Below, in pieces: positions 18,949-27,467 of a DNA stretch of 64,000 bases (position 1 is the stretch's first letter; each line of letters opens with the position of its first letter). Below the pieces are notes generated by a model. That model searched no databases, had not been told where the DNA came from, and was given only the letters and a program-made list of their open reading frames with translations. The stretch comes from Chloroflexota bacterium (lineage in GTDB: Bacteria > Chloroflexota > Anaerolineae > Aggregatilineales > Phototrophicaceae): contig JAPOYS010000146.1 of NCBI GenBank assembly GCA_026706455.1, forward strand, positions 31,248-95,247, in the 5' to 3' direction. The position numbers and the translations under genes were made by a program.

Positions 18949-18967
18949 TCGCCAGCGCCGGGATTGC

Positions 18968-19531
18968 ATGTCAAATCCGCATCGACTCCTACATCTTCTA
19001 GCCGCGCTGCTCTCGCTGGGCGCGGCGCTTGCTCTTCTGCGCCATGCCGGATTGCCCGATCGCGCCGATTACACTGGAATCCGCGGCTCTGACGGTTCCG
19101 CTGTCGCGCCGGAAATCGGAGCGCGCGCGCCCGACTTCACTCTGCTAACGACTAGAGCCGAGCCGCTCGCTTTGCAGCAGATGCGCGGCGCAACCACCAT
19201 CATCAACTTCTGGGCGACCTGGTGCCAGCCCTGTCACCGCGAAATGCTTGCGCTGCAAAGACTATACGAGATTGAAGATGGCGAGCTGCGCATATTGGCG
19301 CTGAATCTTGGTGAAAGCGCGGAAACCGCCCGCAATTGGGTCAGTCAGTTGGGACTGACTTATGATGTCTTGCTAGATTCGGGCGAACATGTCGCCCGGC
19401 TTTATCAGGTTCGCGGCTTGCCGGCAACCTACTTGCTCGATGCAGCCCAGCGCATTCAGCGAGTGTATTATGGCGCCCTGCGCACCGAGCAGTTGCGTGC
19501 GGATGTCACGCGCTTGGGCAGGAAGGCTTGA
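18968..19531 (+). CDS. Membrane-anchored TlpA/ResA-like thiol-disulfide oxidoreductase
   Basis: This 187-residue protein has an N-terminal anchor (LLHLLAALLSLGAALALLRH) followed by a thioredoxin-like fold with TIINFWATWCQPCHREMLAL (active site WCQPC, residues 85-89). The cis-proline segment VRGLPATYLLDA is also present. The PDFTL start of the soluble domain is typical of ResA/TlpA reductants. It sits directly behind the CcdA-TlpA fusion and is probably reduced by it. Its TGA is followed at once by an open frame for the DUF2085 gene, so the three are likely co-transcribed. Confidence 0.88.
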   Translation: MSNPHRLLHLLAALLSLGAALALLRHAGLPDRADYTGIRGSDGSAVAPEIGARAPDFTLLTTRAEPLALQQMRGATTIINFWATWCQPCHREMLALQRLYEIEDGELRILALNLGESAETARNWVSQLGLTYDVLLDSGEHVARLYQVRGLPATYLLDAAQRIQRVYYGALRTEQLRADVTRLGRKA

Positions 19532-19588
19532 GCGATTTCATTCCCGAGAATAGCGCTGGCAAAGTTTCAGGTCGGCGCAAGTCGACTG

Positions 19589-20326
19589 TTGCTCTGTCTC
19601 GCGCGCTGCTGGCTGCAAATTGTCTTGGCGCTGCTGGCGCTCTACAGTGGATTGCCCTGGGTCGCGCCGACGTTGGCCAAGCTCGGATTCAGAAGTCCGG
19701 CAAATCTCATATACACGCTCTACAGTCCCTTCTGCCATCAGTTTGCTTTTCGCTCGCCCTTTCTTTACGGGGAGCAGGCTTTCTATCCGCGGAGCGCGGC
19801 TGGCGCCGGTTATGCGCCATTCGAAGAATACGCCAGCGAGTCGGAAGCTTTCCAGGAGCAATACCGAACTTGGGCGGCCTTCTACGGCAGCCGCGCGCCC
19901 GCGCCGCCTGGCACGGCTGACGGGCTCGGCGAATTCAGCATCGCCCAGCAATTCGCCGCCCGGCATTTCATCGGCGACGACGCCTTCGGCTACAAGACCA
20001 GCCTGTGCGCGCGCGACCTCGCAATCTACACGATGATCTTCATCGGCGGCTTAATTTATTGGCGCTATCGCTGGCGTATTCGACCGCTGCCGCTGTGGCT
20101 GTTTGTTGTAGCGGGGTTGGGACCGGCGGGTATTGATGGCTTCAGCCAGTTGCTGAGCTATCCACCCTTTGAGCTTTGGCCCGTGAGAGAAACGGCGCCG
20201 ATATTCCGCGTCGTCACCGGCGGCTTGTTCGGGCTTATGAGCGCCTGGTTAGGCTTCCCCTACATTGAACGATCCATGCAAGATCTCAGAGATGCGCTCG
20301 AGGCAAACCCGGCTGGCGGGGGCTAG
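19589..20326 (+). CDS. DUF2085 membrane protein
   Basis: This protein of about 245 residues carries the DUF2085 signature. YSPFCHQFAFRSPF is followed by a loop, then a second conserved piece SLCARDLAIYTMIFIGG, and finally DGFSQLLSYPPFELWPVRE with TGGLFGLMSAWLGFPYIERS. Four membrane helices are visible. The conserved Cys-His-Gln and Cys-Ala-Arg motifs suggest a metal or thiol function, which fits the two preceding thioredoxin-like genes, but no activity is established. The start is uncertain: TTG at 19589 is the first standard start codon after the in-frame stop of the previous gene, and no strong ribosome site is visible. Confidence 0.8.
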   Translation: MLCLARCWLQIVLALLALYSGLPWVAPTLAKLGFRSPANLIYTLYSPFCHQFAFRSPFLYGEQAFYPRSAAGAGYAPFEEYASESEAFQEQYRTWAAFYGSRAPAPPGTADGLGEFSIAQQFAARHFIGDDAFGYKTSLCARDLAIYTMIFIGGLIYWRYRWRIRPLPLWLFVVAGLGPAGIDGFSQLLSYPPFELWPVRETAPIFRVVTGGLFGLMSAWLGFPYIERSMQDLRDALEANPAGGG

Positions 20327-20346
20327 GCGCGGCGCAAGGTCCTGGC

Positions 20347-21096
20347 TCAATCGTCGGCTGGTTTGCTCAAGCGCGACAGACGGTCGTTCATGTCGGCCGC
20401 GTCTTGCTTCCTCGGCTTTGGCTGTCGCGGGTCCGGCTCTTCATCAATGATTTCAAAGCCTTGGGTCTTGCGGGCTCGTTCGGGCGGCGCGCTGCCCGGC
20501 GCATCGCCCAGCAGACTTTCCAGGTTTGCGCGCGTTTGCTCAAATTTGTCTGACACGGAATCGAGTATCGACCGGCCGCCACTCCCGCCTACTCCTCCTG
20601 AAGTCGCGGCGCCATCGATGGGGATCCGCGTGCGCCCGCCCGCGGCGGAACGCGGCCCGCGCTCGCTGGCCGAAGGCCGCTGCTCTCTGTCTAAAGCCGT
20701 TTCCAGCGCGCTCAATTCCTGCATCAAGTGCCGGGTCAGCAATCGGTGGTCACGGAGTTCCGACTCGGCGATGGTCAGTTGCTGCTGCTTCATGTTCAGC
20801 TGGTTTTGCAAGCGCTGCGCGGAAAACTCGTCGCCGCTCCGCAGCATCTCGTCCACCAGCTTGTCGAGCTCCACCACTTCGCGCATTCGCTCGTCGATCC
20901 TGGCTTGCAGTTCATCCTCATAGTCGATGGCTTCCTCGAGTCGCTGGCGCAAATCCCTAGCTGATCCGCGCGGGTTTTTCTCCGCCTGCTCCGCATTGAG
21001 CTTGAAGCGCGCCAGGGGCGACCTGGGATTTCTACCAAGCAAGTCATTGAGCTGCGCGTTCACTAGGGTTGTGATCTTTTCGAATAAATCTGACAT
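20347..21096 (-). CDS. PspA/IM30-like coiled-coil protein
   Basis: This protein of about 249 residues begins SDLFEKITTLVNAQLNDLL, which resembles the N-terminal membrane-binding helix of PspA/Vipp1. A long charged coiled coil follows (about residues 40-130, rich in E, R, Q and L). The last 110 residues are a disordered Gly/Ser/Pro-rich tail with a short helix (ILDSVSDKFEQTRANLESLL). PspA proteins guard or remodel the cytoplasmic membrane under stress. The tail makes this a divergent member. An in-frame start at 21135 exists, but GAGG seven bases before the ATG at 21096 favours the shorter form. Confidence 0.72.
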   Translation of the reverse strand: MSDLFEKITTLVNAQLNDLLGRNPRSPLARFKLNAEQAEKNPRGSARDLRQRLEEAIDYEDELQARIDERMREVVELDKLVDEMLRSGDEFSAQRLQNQLNMKQQQLTIAESELRDHRLLTRHLMQELSALETALDREQRPSASERGPRSAAGGRTRIPIDGAATSGGVGGSGGRSILDSVSDKFEQTRANLESLLGDAPGSAPPERARKTQGFEIIDEEPDPRQPKPRKQDAADMNDRLSRLSKPADD

Positions 21097-21135
21097 CTTC
21101 GCGCCTCTCGTCTCGCTGGATACGCGCTCGCCCAC

Positions 21136-21166
21136 ATTATAGTTCAGAATGTCGCCAGGCTAGCAA
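21136..21166 (-). promoter_or_regulatory. Promoter for the PspA-like gene
   Basis: On the minus strand TTGCTA (21161-21166) is followed after 19 bp by a perfect TATAAT (21136-21141). The start codon lies about 40 bp further on, leaving a normal leader. The spacer is long, but the -10 is consensus. Confidence 0.5.
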
Positions 21167-21190
21167 GTCTTCGGTCGCTCTTCGCGGTCT

Positions 21191-21745
21191 TCAATCCATC
21201 CGTCTCCGCAGCTCACCAATGACAGCTGTCGCGCTTTTTGCAAGTCGAAAGTCTGTCGAAGCTGACCAACGCGCGAGCATGGCTAAGGGATCAAGATCAG
21301 ATAGCCAGGTCTTTGCCAGGCTATTCTCTAGATCTTCAGCCTCCAGCCATGCTTGCAGCGCCCGGCAAGCCTGGTAGGCCGCCTCGTCGGCAAGCTGATT
21401 GCCATGCGCGCGAATCGCCGCCAAAACGGCCGGGAATCCGATCTCGGCCGATGCTTCGCCCATAACCCACAGGACGGTCGCTCGACTGTCGGCATGGCGC
21501 GCCGCAACGCGTGTCAGGCAGGCGACCGCTTGCGTCTCTTCGACTTTCGACAACTGAATACGCCGAAGCTGCCTCGATAGATGTTGGCTCTCGCGCTCGC
21601 TCCAGTCGCCGGCGGCCAGCTCCCCCTTCCGTCGTCGCAGCAGCAATGCCAATTGCAGCATTGCGAACTCTCGACTTTCGCAATCGGAGCTCTCGACATC
21701 GGCATACAGTTGGTTGAGCGCGCGGTCGCGATAAGCGCGTTTCAT
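21191..21745 (-). CDS. HEAT-like helical repeat protein, unknown
   Basis: This 184-residue, all-helical protein has repeating segments such as REFAMLQLALLLRRRKGEL, ATVLWVMGEASAEIGFPAVL and EAAYQACRALQAWLEAEDLE, a pattern like HEAT/armadillo repeats. No catalytic residues stand out. Its ATG overlaps the stop of the upstream membrane-protein gene (ATGA, 21742-21745), so the two are translationally coupled and may work together. Such proteins usually act as scaffolds. I cannot assign a family more precisely. Confidence 0.65.
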   Translation of the reverse strand: MKRAYRDRALNQLYADVESSDCESREFAMLQLALLLRRRKGELAAGDWSERESQHLSRQLRRIQLSKVEETQAVACLTRVAARHADSRATVLWVMGEASAEIGFPAVLAAIRAHGNQLADEAAYQACRALQAWLEAEDLENSLAKTWLSDLDPLAMLARWSASTDFRLAKSATAVIGELRRRMD

Positions 21746-23328
21746 GCTGGCGCTCGCATATAAATGCTGGCGATCTCATCGGCGTATTCAAGCAGCCAAT
21801 CGGGCGCCGCTTCCAACTCCCCCGCCAACGGGCTGGCAGATTCGATCAACGCTACATCAATATCCCAGCGCTTGAAGACAGCGCGCCAGGCTTCGCCGCC
21901 GTAGGCTGCGGCGTATTCATCCAGAAAGTCTCGATATAGGTCCGTTCGGCCGTCAATGAAGACGGGAAAATCGCGGGCCGAGAAGATGAGGTAGCCACCC
22001 CAGTTGTAGCTGTTGAAGAGCCTGCCTTCAAGCGCCGAAGCATTCAGGAAGCGCGCCGCGTCCGCGGGCCAGTTCCGCGAGACCGCCGCCCCTATGATAT
22101 TGTCGCTGGAAACGTATAGCACACGCGTCAGAACTCCTAAGGCGACAAGACAGATCAGCAAAACGTTGATCACAGCGCGGCCTGGCGTTTCGCGTGAACG
22201 AAAACGAAAAGGAAGAAGCCAGCCTCGGCGAATTAGCAGGTCGTTGATGTGAATGGTAGCGACCGGCAGGGCGGCGACAGTGAAGAGCGAAAGATTGCGC
22301 CCGGAGAACAATGCCAGTCCCAGCGCCCCGCCGACCAGCAAATGCTCTGTGGCGTCGGCTCGGCGCCGGCTCGCTACTTTGGCGCCGAGCGCCAGCAGCA
22401 ATAGAGCTACGAATCCCCAGGTGTAGGGCTGGCTGAAATCAGGCGGCTGCCATTCCTGAATGTACTTTCGCAATCCACCGATTCCGGCAGTGTCAAAGGG
22501 AACGGCAAATACATCGATTCCCAGCGGATTGATGGGCATCACGGCTAGCGAGAGCGGCGCGATCATCAGCAGCTTTCGCAACTTGCCCGGCTGGATGCGC
22601 GCGTTGCCCAGGGCGAGAGCGGCGTTGACGCATTCGCCAAGCAGGAAGGCGCCGAGAATAAGCAGGCCAATGATGAAACCGCCATGGAGATTGACCCAGC
22701 ATACAAAAAGTAGAGGCAGGCTCCAAAGATGATCCCGACATTTGTACTTGAGTTCAAACAGTATGAAGACCAAGACCGAGCTGAATAGGAACGTGAACAT
22801 CTGCGGCCGCGGAGACCAGAACGCGGCGGCGCAGGCTGCGCCAATGACGAGCGCGAATCCTCGCATATAGATAGTTCCCGCCCCCGCGCGGTAGAGAAAA
22901 ATCATGCCAGCCGTCGCCAGCGAAGAAACGAAGAGCGTCAAACCCAAATGCCCGGCCAAACGCCAGATGCCAAACATAACGACTTGCGAAAGCCAACTGT
23001 GATTCTTGTGCGCTTGCCCGGCGCGCGTATGTGAGAAGACGTCGGCGTATACGGGGCTGCCCGTTTCCAGTATGTATTCTCCCAGCCGAAGATGCCACCA
23101 TAAATCAGGGTCGACTGAGACGCGGCTTGCCATAGCGAATATCAGCAAAAACACGATGACTTTCGCTGAGCGTTCGGTGGTCAGCCGCCGCAATACTGCC
23201 ATACCAAACTCTGGCTCCATCGTTCCGAGGCCGAAGCGTTTGAGAATCGCCGGCTGTCCGTGTTCATCGCGTCCAGAACCCGGCGCGCGTTTGGGGGCGC
23301 GAAACCATCCGATGGCTAGCGCAAACAT
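21742..23328 (-). CDS. Polytopic membrane protein, glycosyltransferase-like topology
   Basis: This protein of up to 528 residues has about ten membrane helices. An early extracytoplasmic loop has the pattern DPDLWWHLRLGEYILETGSP and FSHTRAGQAHKNHSWLSQV. That Asp-Trp-Trp-His block after the first helix occurs in a widespread family of uncharacterised membrane proteins with GT-C-like topology. The C-terminal soluble part (FPVFIDGRTDLYRDFLDEY) is also typical of that family. A lipid-linked sugar transferase role is possible but unproven. The start could be 23328 or an internal ATG at 23220; helix prediction does not need the first 36 residues. The downstream HEAT-like gene overlaps its stop. Confidence 0.7.
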   Translation of the reverse strand: MFALAIGWFRAPKRAPGSGRDEHGQPAILKRFGLGTMEPEFGMAVLRRLTTERSAKVIVFLLIFAMASRVSVDPDLWWHLRLGEYILETGSPVYADVFSHTRAGQAHKNHSWLSQVVMFGIWRLAGHLGLTLFVSSLATAGMIFLYRAGAGTIYMRGFALVIGAACAAAFWSPRPQMFTFLFSSVLVFILFELKYKCRDHLWSLPLLFVCWVNLHGGFIIGLLILGAFLLGECVNAALALGNARIQPGKLRKLLMIAPLSLAVMPINPLGIDVFAVPFDTAGIGGLRKYIQEWQPPDFSQPYTWGFVALLLLALGAKVASRRRADATEHLLVGGALGLALFSGRNLSLFTVAALPVATIHINDLLIRRGWLLPFRFRSRETPGRAVINVLLICLVALGVLTRVLYVSSDNIIGAAVSRNWPADAARFLNASALEGRLFNSYNWGGYLIFSARDFPVFIDGRTDLYRDFLDEYAAAYGGEAWRAVFKRWDIDVALIESASPLAGELEAAPDWLLEYADEIASIYMRAPA

Positions 23329-23392
23329 TCGTCATTTGCGCTATTATACATGGGCTGAGATTCAAGCAAGCTTTTCCACGAAGGATCGAGAC
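23329..23392. promoter_or_regulatory. Divergent promoter region with consensus -10
   Basis: This 64-bp gap lies between divergent genes. The minus strand reads TATAAT (plus 23343-23348, attata) about 15 bp before the leftward ATG at 23328. Transcripts from it would have a very short leader or start translation further in. On the plus strand an AAGGA ribosome site precedes the rightward ATG at 23393. Confidence 0.4.
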
Positions 23393-24094
23393 ATGTCAGA
23401 TGTAGCTGCCCTGTACCGCCTGCAAGAGCTTGAGCTGGAGATCATAGATCGAGCGAAACGGATTAAGGCGATCAACGCGCAACTGGAAGACGATGCCGAC
23501 TTGCAGGCCTCCGTCGCTGAGAACGAAGCGGCTCAAGAGGCGCTCGCGGAAGCGGAGACGCGCGTCCGTGATATGGAACTGGAAATCGCAGCAAACGTGG
23601 ACAAACGGCAAGCGGCTGAGCAGCGCCTCTACAGCGGAGAGGTTGCCAACCCCAAAGAGCTCCAGGATATGCAAATGGAAGTGGAGGCTCTTGGTCGACG
23701 CAAGTCTGCGCTCGACGATGAACTGCAGAAGATCATATCGAGTCGGGATGATTTGCAGGGCAAAGCGGATGATGCCGAGAGTCGTTGCAATGAGCTGCGC
23801 GAACAGCGCGAGGCGGAAACCAAAGAACTTCTGAGCGAAAAGGAAAGCCTGACCGATGTTGTAAACCAACTATTGGCGAAGCGAAAAACATCGGTTTCGG
23901 CTATTCCAGAGGGTGACTTCAAAGCTTACAACAGCATGCGAACGGCGAAGTCCAACCGGCCTGTTGCCGTGCTAAGGGAGAAAGCCTGCACCATCTGCGG
24001 CATCGAACAGAACAATATTGTGATTACCGCCATCATCCGCGGTGAAGGCCTGGTCAATTGCCAAAACTGCGGACGAATCCTGATCAGGCTTTAG
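23393..24094 (+). CDS. CT398-type coiled-coil zinc ribbon protein
   Basis: This 233-residue protein consists of a long antiparallel coiled coil (about residues 5-170, including EELELEIIDRAKRIKAI-like heptads and the turn GEVANPKELQDMQMEVEAL). It ends in a C4 zinc ribbon with CTICG and NCQNCGRIL. This is the architecture of the C4-type zinc ribbon / CT398 family found across bacteria. Such proteins are thought to bind nucleic acid or protein machinery, for example in flagellar or RNA contexts, but no firm function is known. AAGGA eight bases upstream supports the ATG at 23393; the longer open frame to 23006 overlaps the divergent gene and is not coding. Confidence 0.82.
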   Translation: MSDVAALYRLQELELEIIDRAKRIKAINAQLEDDADLQASVAENEAAQEALAEAETRVRDMELEIAANVDKRQAAEQRLYSGEVANPKELQDMQMEVEALGRRKSALDDELQKIISSRDDLQGKADDAESRCNELREQREAETKELLSEKESLTDVVNQLLAKRKTSVSAIPEGDFKAYNSMRTAKSNRPVAVLREKACTICGIEQNNIVITAIIRGEGLVNCQNCGRILIRL

Positions 24095-24143
24095 CTGACG
24101 CGCCGCGTCCGGCGCAGCGCTTGGCAAGCCTCGACGCAGTCGC

Positions 24144-24389
24144 CTAGACCACCAACTGCATAATCACGCTGATGCCCAGAAAGACAACGAGTGGGCTGAG
24201 ATCAATGCCGCCCAGCGGCGGGAGCGCATTTCGAATCGGCGCCAAGACTGGCTCAGTCACCTGATACAGCATGCGGGCAATCGGATTGTTTGGATCCAAA
24301 TTCGGTATCCAGCTCATCAGAACTCGAGCGAGCAGGATCAGTTGATACACCTGCAGCGCCCAAAACAGTACAGCAAACAGCGGATTCAT
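24144..24389 (-). CDS. yggT: YggT/YlmG family membrane protein
   Basis: This 81-residue protein has two membrane helices (FAVLFWALQVYQLILLARVL and LSPLVVFLGISVIMQLVV). They flank the conserved loop SWIPNLDPNNPIARMLYQVT with EPVLAPIRNALPP, the YggT signature. Homologues (YlmG) sit next to cell-division and membrane genes and are linked to division-site or thylakoid organisation. Here it follows yggS by about 30 bp on the same strand, preserving the ylmD-ylmE-ylmG order. The sepF gene often found between yggS and yggT is missing. Confidence 0.88.
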   Translation of the reverse strand: MNPLFAVLFWALQVYQLILLARVLMSWIPNLDPNNPIARMLYQVTEPVLAPIRNALPPLGGIDLSPLVVFLGISVIMQLVV

Positions 24390-24420
24390 CTTTGCGCATT
24401 CCTTTCTGCTCTTGACGTTG

Positions 24421-25143
24421 TTATTGGCGCTCGCCGAATATCGCTCGTCCTATGCGGATCGTCGTAGCGCCTTCTTCAATGGCGATCGGATAGTCATTGG
24501 TCATGCCCATGCTCAATTCTGGCAGGGCGATGTCAAGCGAGACGGTCATCGCGTCACGCAAGGCGCGCAAATCAGCAAATACGCGCCGGACCGCGCGTTC
24601 GTCAGCGTCGTAGGGCGCCATCGTCATCAGACCTCGCAGGTCAAGCTGCGGCAAATCGGCAATCGCGCCGACATCGCGCCACAGACAGTCGCGCACCGAA
24701 GCGTCTCGACACCAATTGTAACCCGCAAGTCCGTATTTCGATGCTTCGCCGGATACATTAATCTCAAGAAATACTTTCAGTCGCCGTTGAGCCTCGCCCG
24801 CGAATCGCGAGAGGCGCCTGGCCAGCCTTAGGCTGTCAACCGATTGAACGATGTCGAAGCAAGATACGACGCGCTTGGCTTTTCTGCTCTGTACGTGACC
24901 AACCATGTGCCAGACGACGCGGTCGCCGCAGAACTCGTTGACTTGCGGAATCTTCTCCACACCTTCTTCTACGCGGTTTTCGCCAAAATGGCGCAACCCA
25001 GCCTCGACCGCTTCCAGGATATCAGCCGCTGTTTTCTGTTTGCTTATCGCGACCAGCGCAATATCAGCCGGATCGCGCTTCGCTCTGGCGCAAGCGTCGG
25101 CAATGCAATCCTCGACGCGTCGTATGTTATCACGGATACTCAC
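24421..25143 (-). CDS. yggS: YggS/PLPBP pyridoxal-phosphate homeostasis protein
   Basis: This protein of about 240 residues is a single-domain alanine-racemase-like barrel. The PLP lysine is in ALVAISKQK (Lys35), followed by GLRHFGENRVEEG and VVWHMVGHVQSRKAKRVV, the YggS signature with its His-x-x-Gly-x-Leu/Val-Gln block. FLEINVSGEASKYGL and SMGMTNDYPIAIEEGATTIR complete the family pattern. It handles free PLP and affects amino-acid pools rather than catalysing a known reaction. An open frame extends to 25209, but the GTG at 25143 overlaps the pgeF stop (GTGA) and gives the usual N-terminus. Confidence 0.9.
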   Translation of the reverse strand: MSIRDNIRRVEDCIADACARAKRDPADIALVAISKQKTAADILEAVEAGLRHFGENRVEEGVEKIPQVNEFCGDRVVWHMVGHVQSRKAKRVVSCFDIVQSVDSLRLARRLSRFAGEAQRRLKVFLEINVSGEASKYGLAGYNWCRDASVRDCLWRDVGAIADLPQLDLRGLMTMAPYDADERAVRRVFADLRALRDAMTVSLDIALPELSMGMTNDYPIAIEEGATTIRIGRAIFGERQ

Positions 25144-25916
25144 AGCGATATCACCACGGCGAAGCGTCCGGTCGCGCCCATCTCGGCGCGATGCGAATAA
25201 AAGTCGCAAGTGTTCTCAAAAGTGCAAATGTCCAGGATCTTGATATTGGTCACGCCGCTGCGTTCCAAGTCGAGTCGATTGGCGCGCCAGAGATCGAAAT
25301 GTGGCGCGCGCTGGACCGGATCACGCCAAATCACGCCGGCGCTCTCGCCGTAATATGCGAGCGCGCGAGCGGCGACATCCTCGCCAACCTGATAGTTTCG
25401 GCGTGAGATCGCCGGCCCCAGGACCACTTCAATATCCGCCGCCCGACAGCCGAAAGCGCCCCTCATCATTTGAACGATCCTGGACGCGATGCCTTGCACC
25501 GTGCCGCGCCAGCCGGCGTGCCCCAAGCCAATGGCGCCCCTGACCCTATCATAGAACAGCAGCGGCACGCAATCGGCATATCGCATTACGAGCGGCCGAT
25601 CCTGTTGATCGCTGATTATCGCATCGGCTTTACGCAACTGCTCGCCGTTCCGCGTTTCTTCGCTGGCAACCAAGACGTCAAGGCCATGGACCAGCCAGCA
25701 GCTTGTCGCGCGCTCGCCACAAAGGTCAAGCGCCCGGTAGACGCGCGCGTGATTTTCCTTGACCGCATCCAAAGGGTCGCCGATGGACGCGCCCACATTC
25801 AGCGTATTCCAAGGCGCCTCGCTTACGCCGCCATGCCGCGTGAAGATGCCGTGTCTCAGGCAGCGCCAGTCCTCGTTGCGGAAGTAGGAAAGACCCGCGT
25901 GTTGAACTTTTTCCAA
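25140..25916 (-). CDS. pgeF: PgeF/YfiH, purine nucleoside phosphorylase-laccase family
   Basis: This 258-residue protein has the three zinc-site motifs of the YlmD/YfiH family: CWLVHG, MRYADCVPLLFYD and IGLGHAGWRGTVQG. HGIFTRHGGVSEAPWNTLN near the start is also diagnostic. Family members phosphorylate or deaminate purine nucleosides and edit peptidoglycan precursors. The later motif reads GPAISRRNYQVGEDV, lacking the Cys pair common in that position. The start is TTG at 25916. It is coupled by a GTGA overlap to yggS. Confidence 0.88.
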   Translation of the reverse strand: MEKVQHAGLSYFRNEDWRCLRHGIFTRHGGVSEAPWNTLNVGASIGDPLDAVKENHARVYRALDLCGERATSCWLVHGLDVLVASEETRNGEQLRKADAIISDQQDRPLVMRYADCVPLLFYDRVRGAIGLGHAGWRGTVQGIASRIVQMMRGAFGCRAADIEVVLGPAISRRNYQVGEDVAARALAYYGESAGVIWRDPVQRAPHFDLWRANRLDLERSGVTNIKILDICTFENTCDFYSHRAEMGATGRFAVVISL

Positions 25917-25968
25917 CGCCGATTAGCCCTGTGCCTCAGTATGGAGCCGATTCGTAATGGCGCCTACC

Positions 25969-25977
25969 ACTATATCA
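25969..25977 (-). promoter_or_regulatory. Extended -10 promoter for pgeF-yggS-yggT
   Basis: The minus strand reads TGA followed by TATAGT (plus 25969-25977), an extended -10 located about 50 bp before the pgeF TTG. No good -35 is visible, which is acceptable for an extended -10. Confidence 0.4.
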
Positions 25978-26076
25978 CTTTTCCCTGAACAAAGCCTTAT
26001 CCAGATCAGCCGCTTGCTGGCGCGGGCAAGCCAGCAGCGGGAGCCGGTTGACTTTGGCGGATTTCAATGCTTATTG

Positions 26077-26085
26077 TGCTAAAAT
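26077..26085 (+). promoter_or_regulatory. Extended -10 promoter for comF
   Basis: TGCTAAAAT at 26077-26085 is an extended -10 about 75 bp before the comF ATG. The same nine bases occur at the acnA promoter (37263-37271). No good -35 at 17-18 bp. Confidence 0.4.
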
Positions 26086-26162
26086 GAAGCGCAGACAAAG
26101 AGCCGACTTCTAGCGGGAGCGAATGGCAGTTGTCGCCAGAAACCGCATCAGGTGAAGGTGCG

Positions 26163-26816
26163 ATGGCCGGTCTTGCGCGGATTGCGACTGAAGCGCAGGC
26201 TTGGCTGCTTGACCTGGCCTTCCCGCCGACATGCGGCAACTGCGGACGCGTCGATTTTCGCTTCTGTCACGATTGCCTGGGCGAGCTCGGGCGGGTTCCG
26301 GTCACGGCTACTCGACGCGAGGCCGGCGCGTTGGATGAGCTTTGCGCGACCGGGGCGCATAGCGGTGTGCTGCGCGCGGCGCTGCAATCGTTCAAGTACG
26401 AAGGCGCCACGCTCTTGGCGGAAACGCTTGCGGCTAGGCTGACGGCGGCGCTGCGCCAGCGCGGCTGGCGGCTTGATGTCATCGTGCCAGTGCCTCTATT
26501 CGCCGACCGCGAAGAGGAAAGAGGGTATAATCAGTCGGCGCTGTTAAGCGCTCCGGTGGCGGGGGCGACAAGACTTCCCTGTCACGCGGATCATATCTGG
26601 AGAACGCGCTCGACGAGCCAGCAGGCGATGCTAAGCGAGCTGGAACGCCGTGAAAACGTTAAGGACGCCTTTGAGGCGAGCGAGGATGTTAAGGGGCTTT
26701 CTGTGTTACTTATTGACGACGTGGTGACGACCGGGTCGACGCTGGCCGAATGCGCCAGCGCGCTGAGGGCGATGGGCGCCAGCAAGGTCTACGGAATGGC
26801 CGTCAGCCACGCCTGA
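26163..26816 (+). CDS. comF: ComF family phosphoribosyltransferase-like protein
   Basis: This protein of about 217 residues has an N-terminal zinc-finger-like cluster (PPTCGNCGRVDFRFCHDC) and a type I phosphoribosyltransferase domain with the PRPP loop VLLIDDVVTTGSTLAECA near the C-terminus. DVIVPVPLFADREEERGYNQ is the conserved ComF middle motif. In naturally transformable bacteria ComF helps handle incoming single-stranded DNA, but it is also common outside them. AAGG five bases before the ATG at 26163 supports this start rather than the TTG at 26130. The hpf gene follows 30 bp downstream, probably in the same transcript. Confidence 0.88.
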   Translation: MAGLARIATEAQAWLLDLAFPPTCGNCGRVDFRFCHDCLGELGRVPVTATRREAGALDELCATGAHSGVLRAALQSFKYEGATLLAETLAARLTAALRQRGWRLDVIVPVPLFADREEERGYNQSALLSAPVAGATRLPCHADHIWRTRSTSQQAMLSELERRENVKDAFEASEDVKGLSVLLIDDVVTTGSTLAECASALRAMGASKVYGMAVSHA

Positions 26817-26846
26817 CCTACCACTGCATTCCCAAGGAGGCGACCG

Positions 26847-27446
26847 ATGAAAATCAGCATTCATGGCGACGGAATCAAAGTGTCGGAAGCGCTGGAGGAT
26901 TTCACACGATCGAAGGTGGACAAGCTGGATCGATACTTGCCGAATATCTCCAATGTTGGCGTCGAGCTATCCATAATCCGCACGCACCGCGGCGCTGACC
27001 TGGCGATCGCGCAGATCACGGTACAGCATGCGCGCGGCGCGATTCTGCGCGCGGAAGAGAAGATGAATATCGAAAGTCGCGATACGATTCGCTTCGCCAT
27101 CAACAAAGCGATCGATAAGCTGCATCGCCAGATCGATCGCTTCAAGAGCAAACGCAAATCAAAGAATCAGAAACTGCGCGACAAGTATCGGGCGACCGTA
27201 GCCGAGTTGGATATGGCCGAGGATGTGCCGGAATACGCAGCTGTTGAACTGGCGGCGGCTGGCGCCGACATTGAGATTTTTCGGCGCAAGCAGGTCGAAA
27301 TGATGCCGATGAATGAAGAAGAAGCGATTGAACAGTTGGAATTGCTCGACCACAGCTTCTATATGTTCATGAATTCGGACAGCGATCAAATCAACGTGCT
27401 TTACCGGCGAGACAGTGGCGGCTACGGCATCTTGATTCCGCAATAG
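26847..27446 (+). CDS. hpf: Long-form ribosome hibernation promoting factor
   Basis: This 199-residue protein has the N-terminal HPF/RaiA domain (residues 1-105, beginning MKISIHGDGIKVSEALEDF, with the conserved YLPNISNVGVELSIIRTH and helix KAIDKLHRQIDRFKSKRK). A linker of about 40 residues connects to the C-terminal dimerisation domain ending FYMFMNSDSDQINVLYRRDSG. This two-domain form dimerises 70S ribosomes into inactive 100S particles in stationary phase. AAGGAGG sits seven bases before the ATG, an unusually strong ribosome site. Confidence 0.93.
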   Translation: MKISIHGDGIKVSEALEDFTRSKVDKLDRYLPNISNVGVELSIIRTHRGADLAIAQITVQHARGAILRAEEKMNIESRDTIRFAINKAIDKLHRQIDRFKSKRKSKNQKLRDKYRATVAELDMAEDVPEYAAVELAAAGADIEIFRRKQVEMMPMNEEEAIEQLELLDHSFYMFMNSDSDQINVLYRRDSGGYGILIPQ

Positions 27447-27467
27447 GCAAGCGGCCGATGGCTCATT

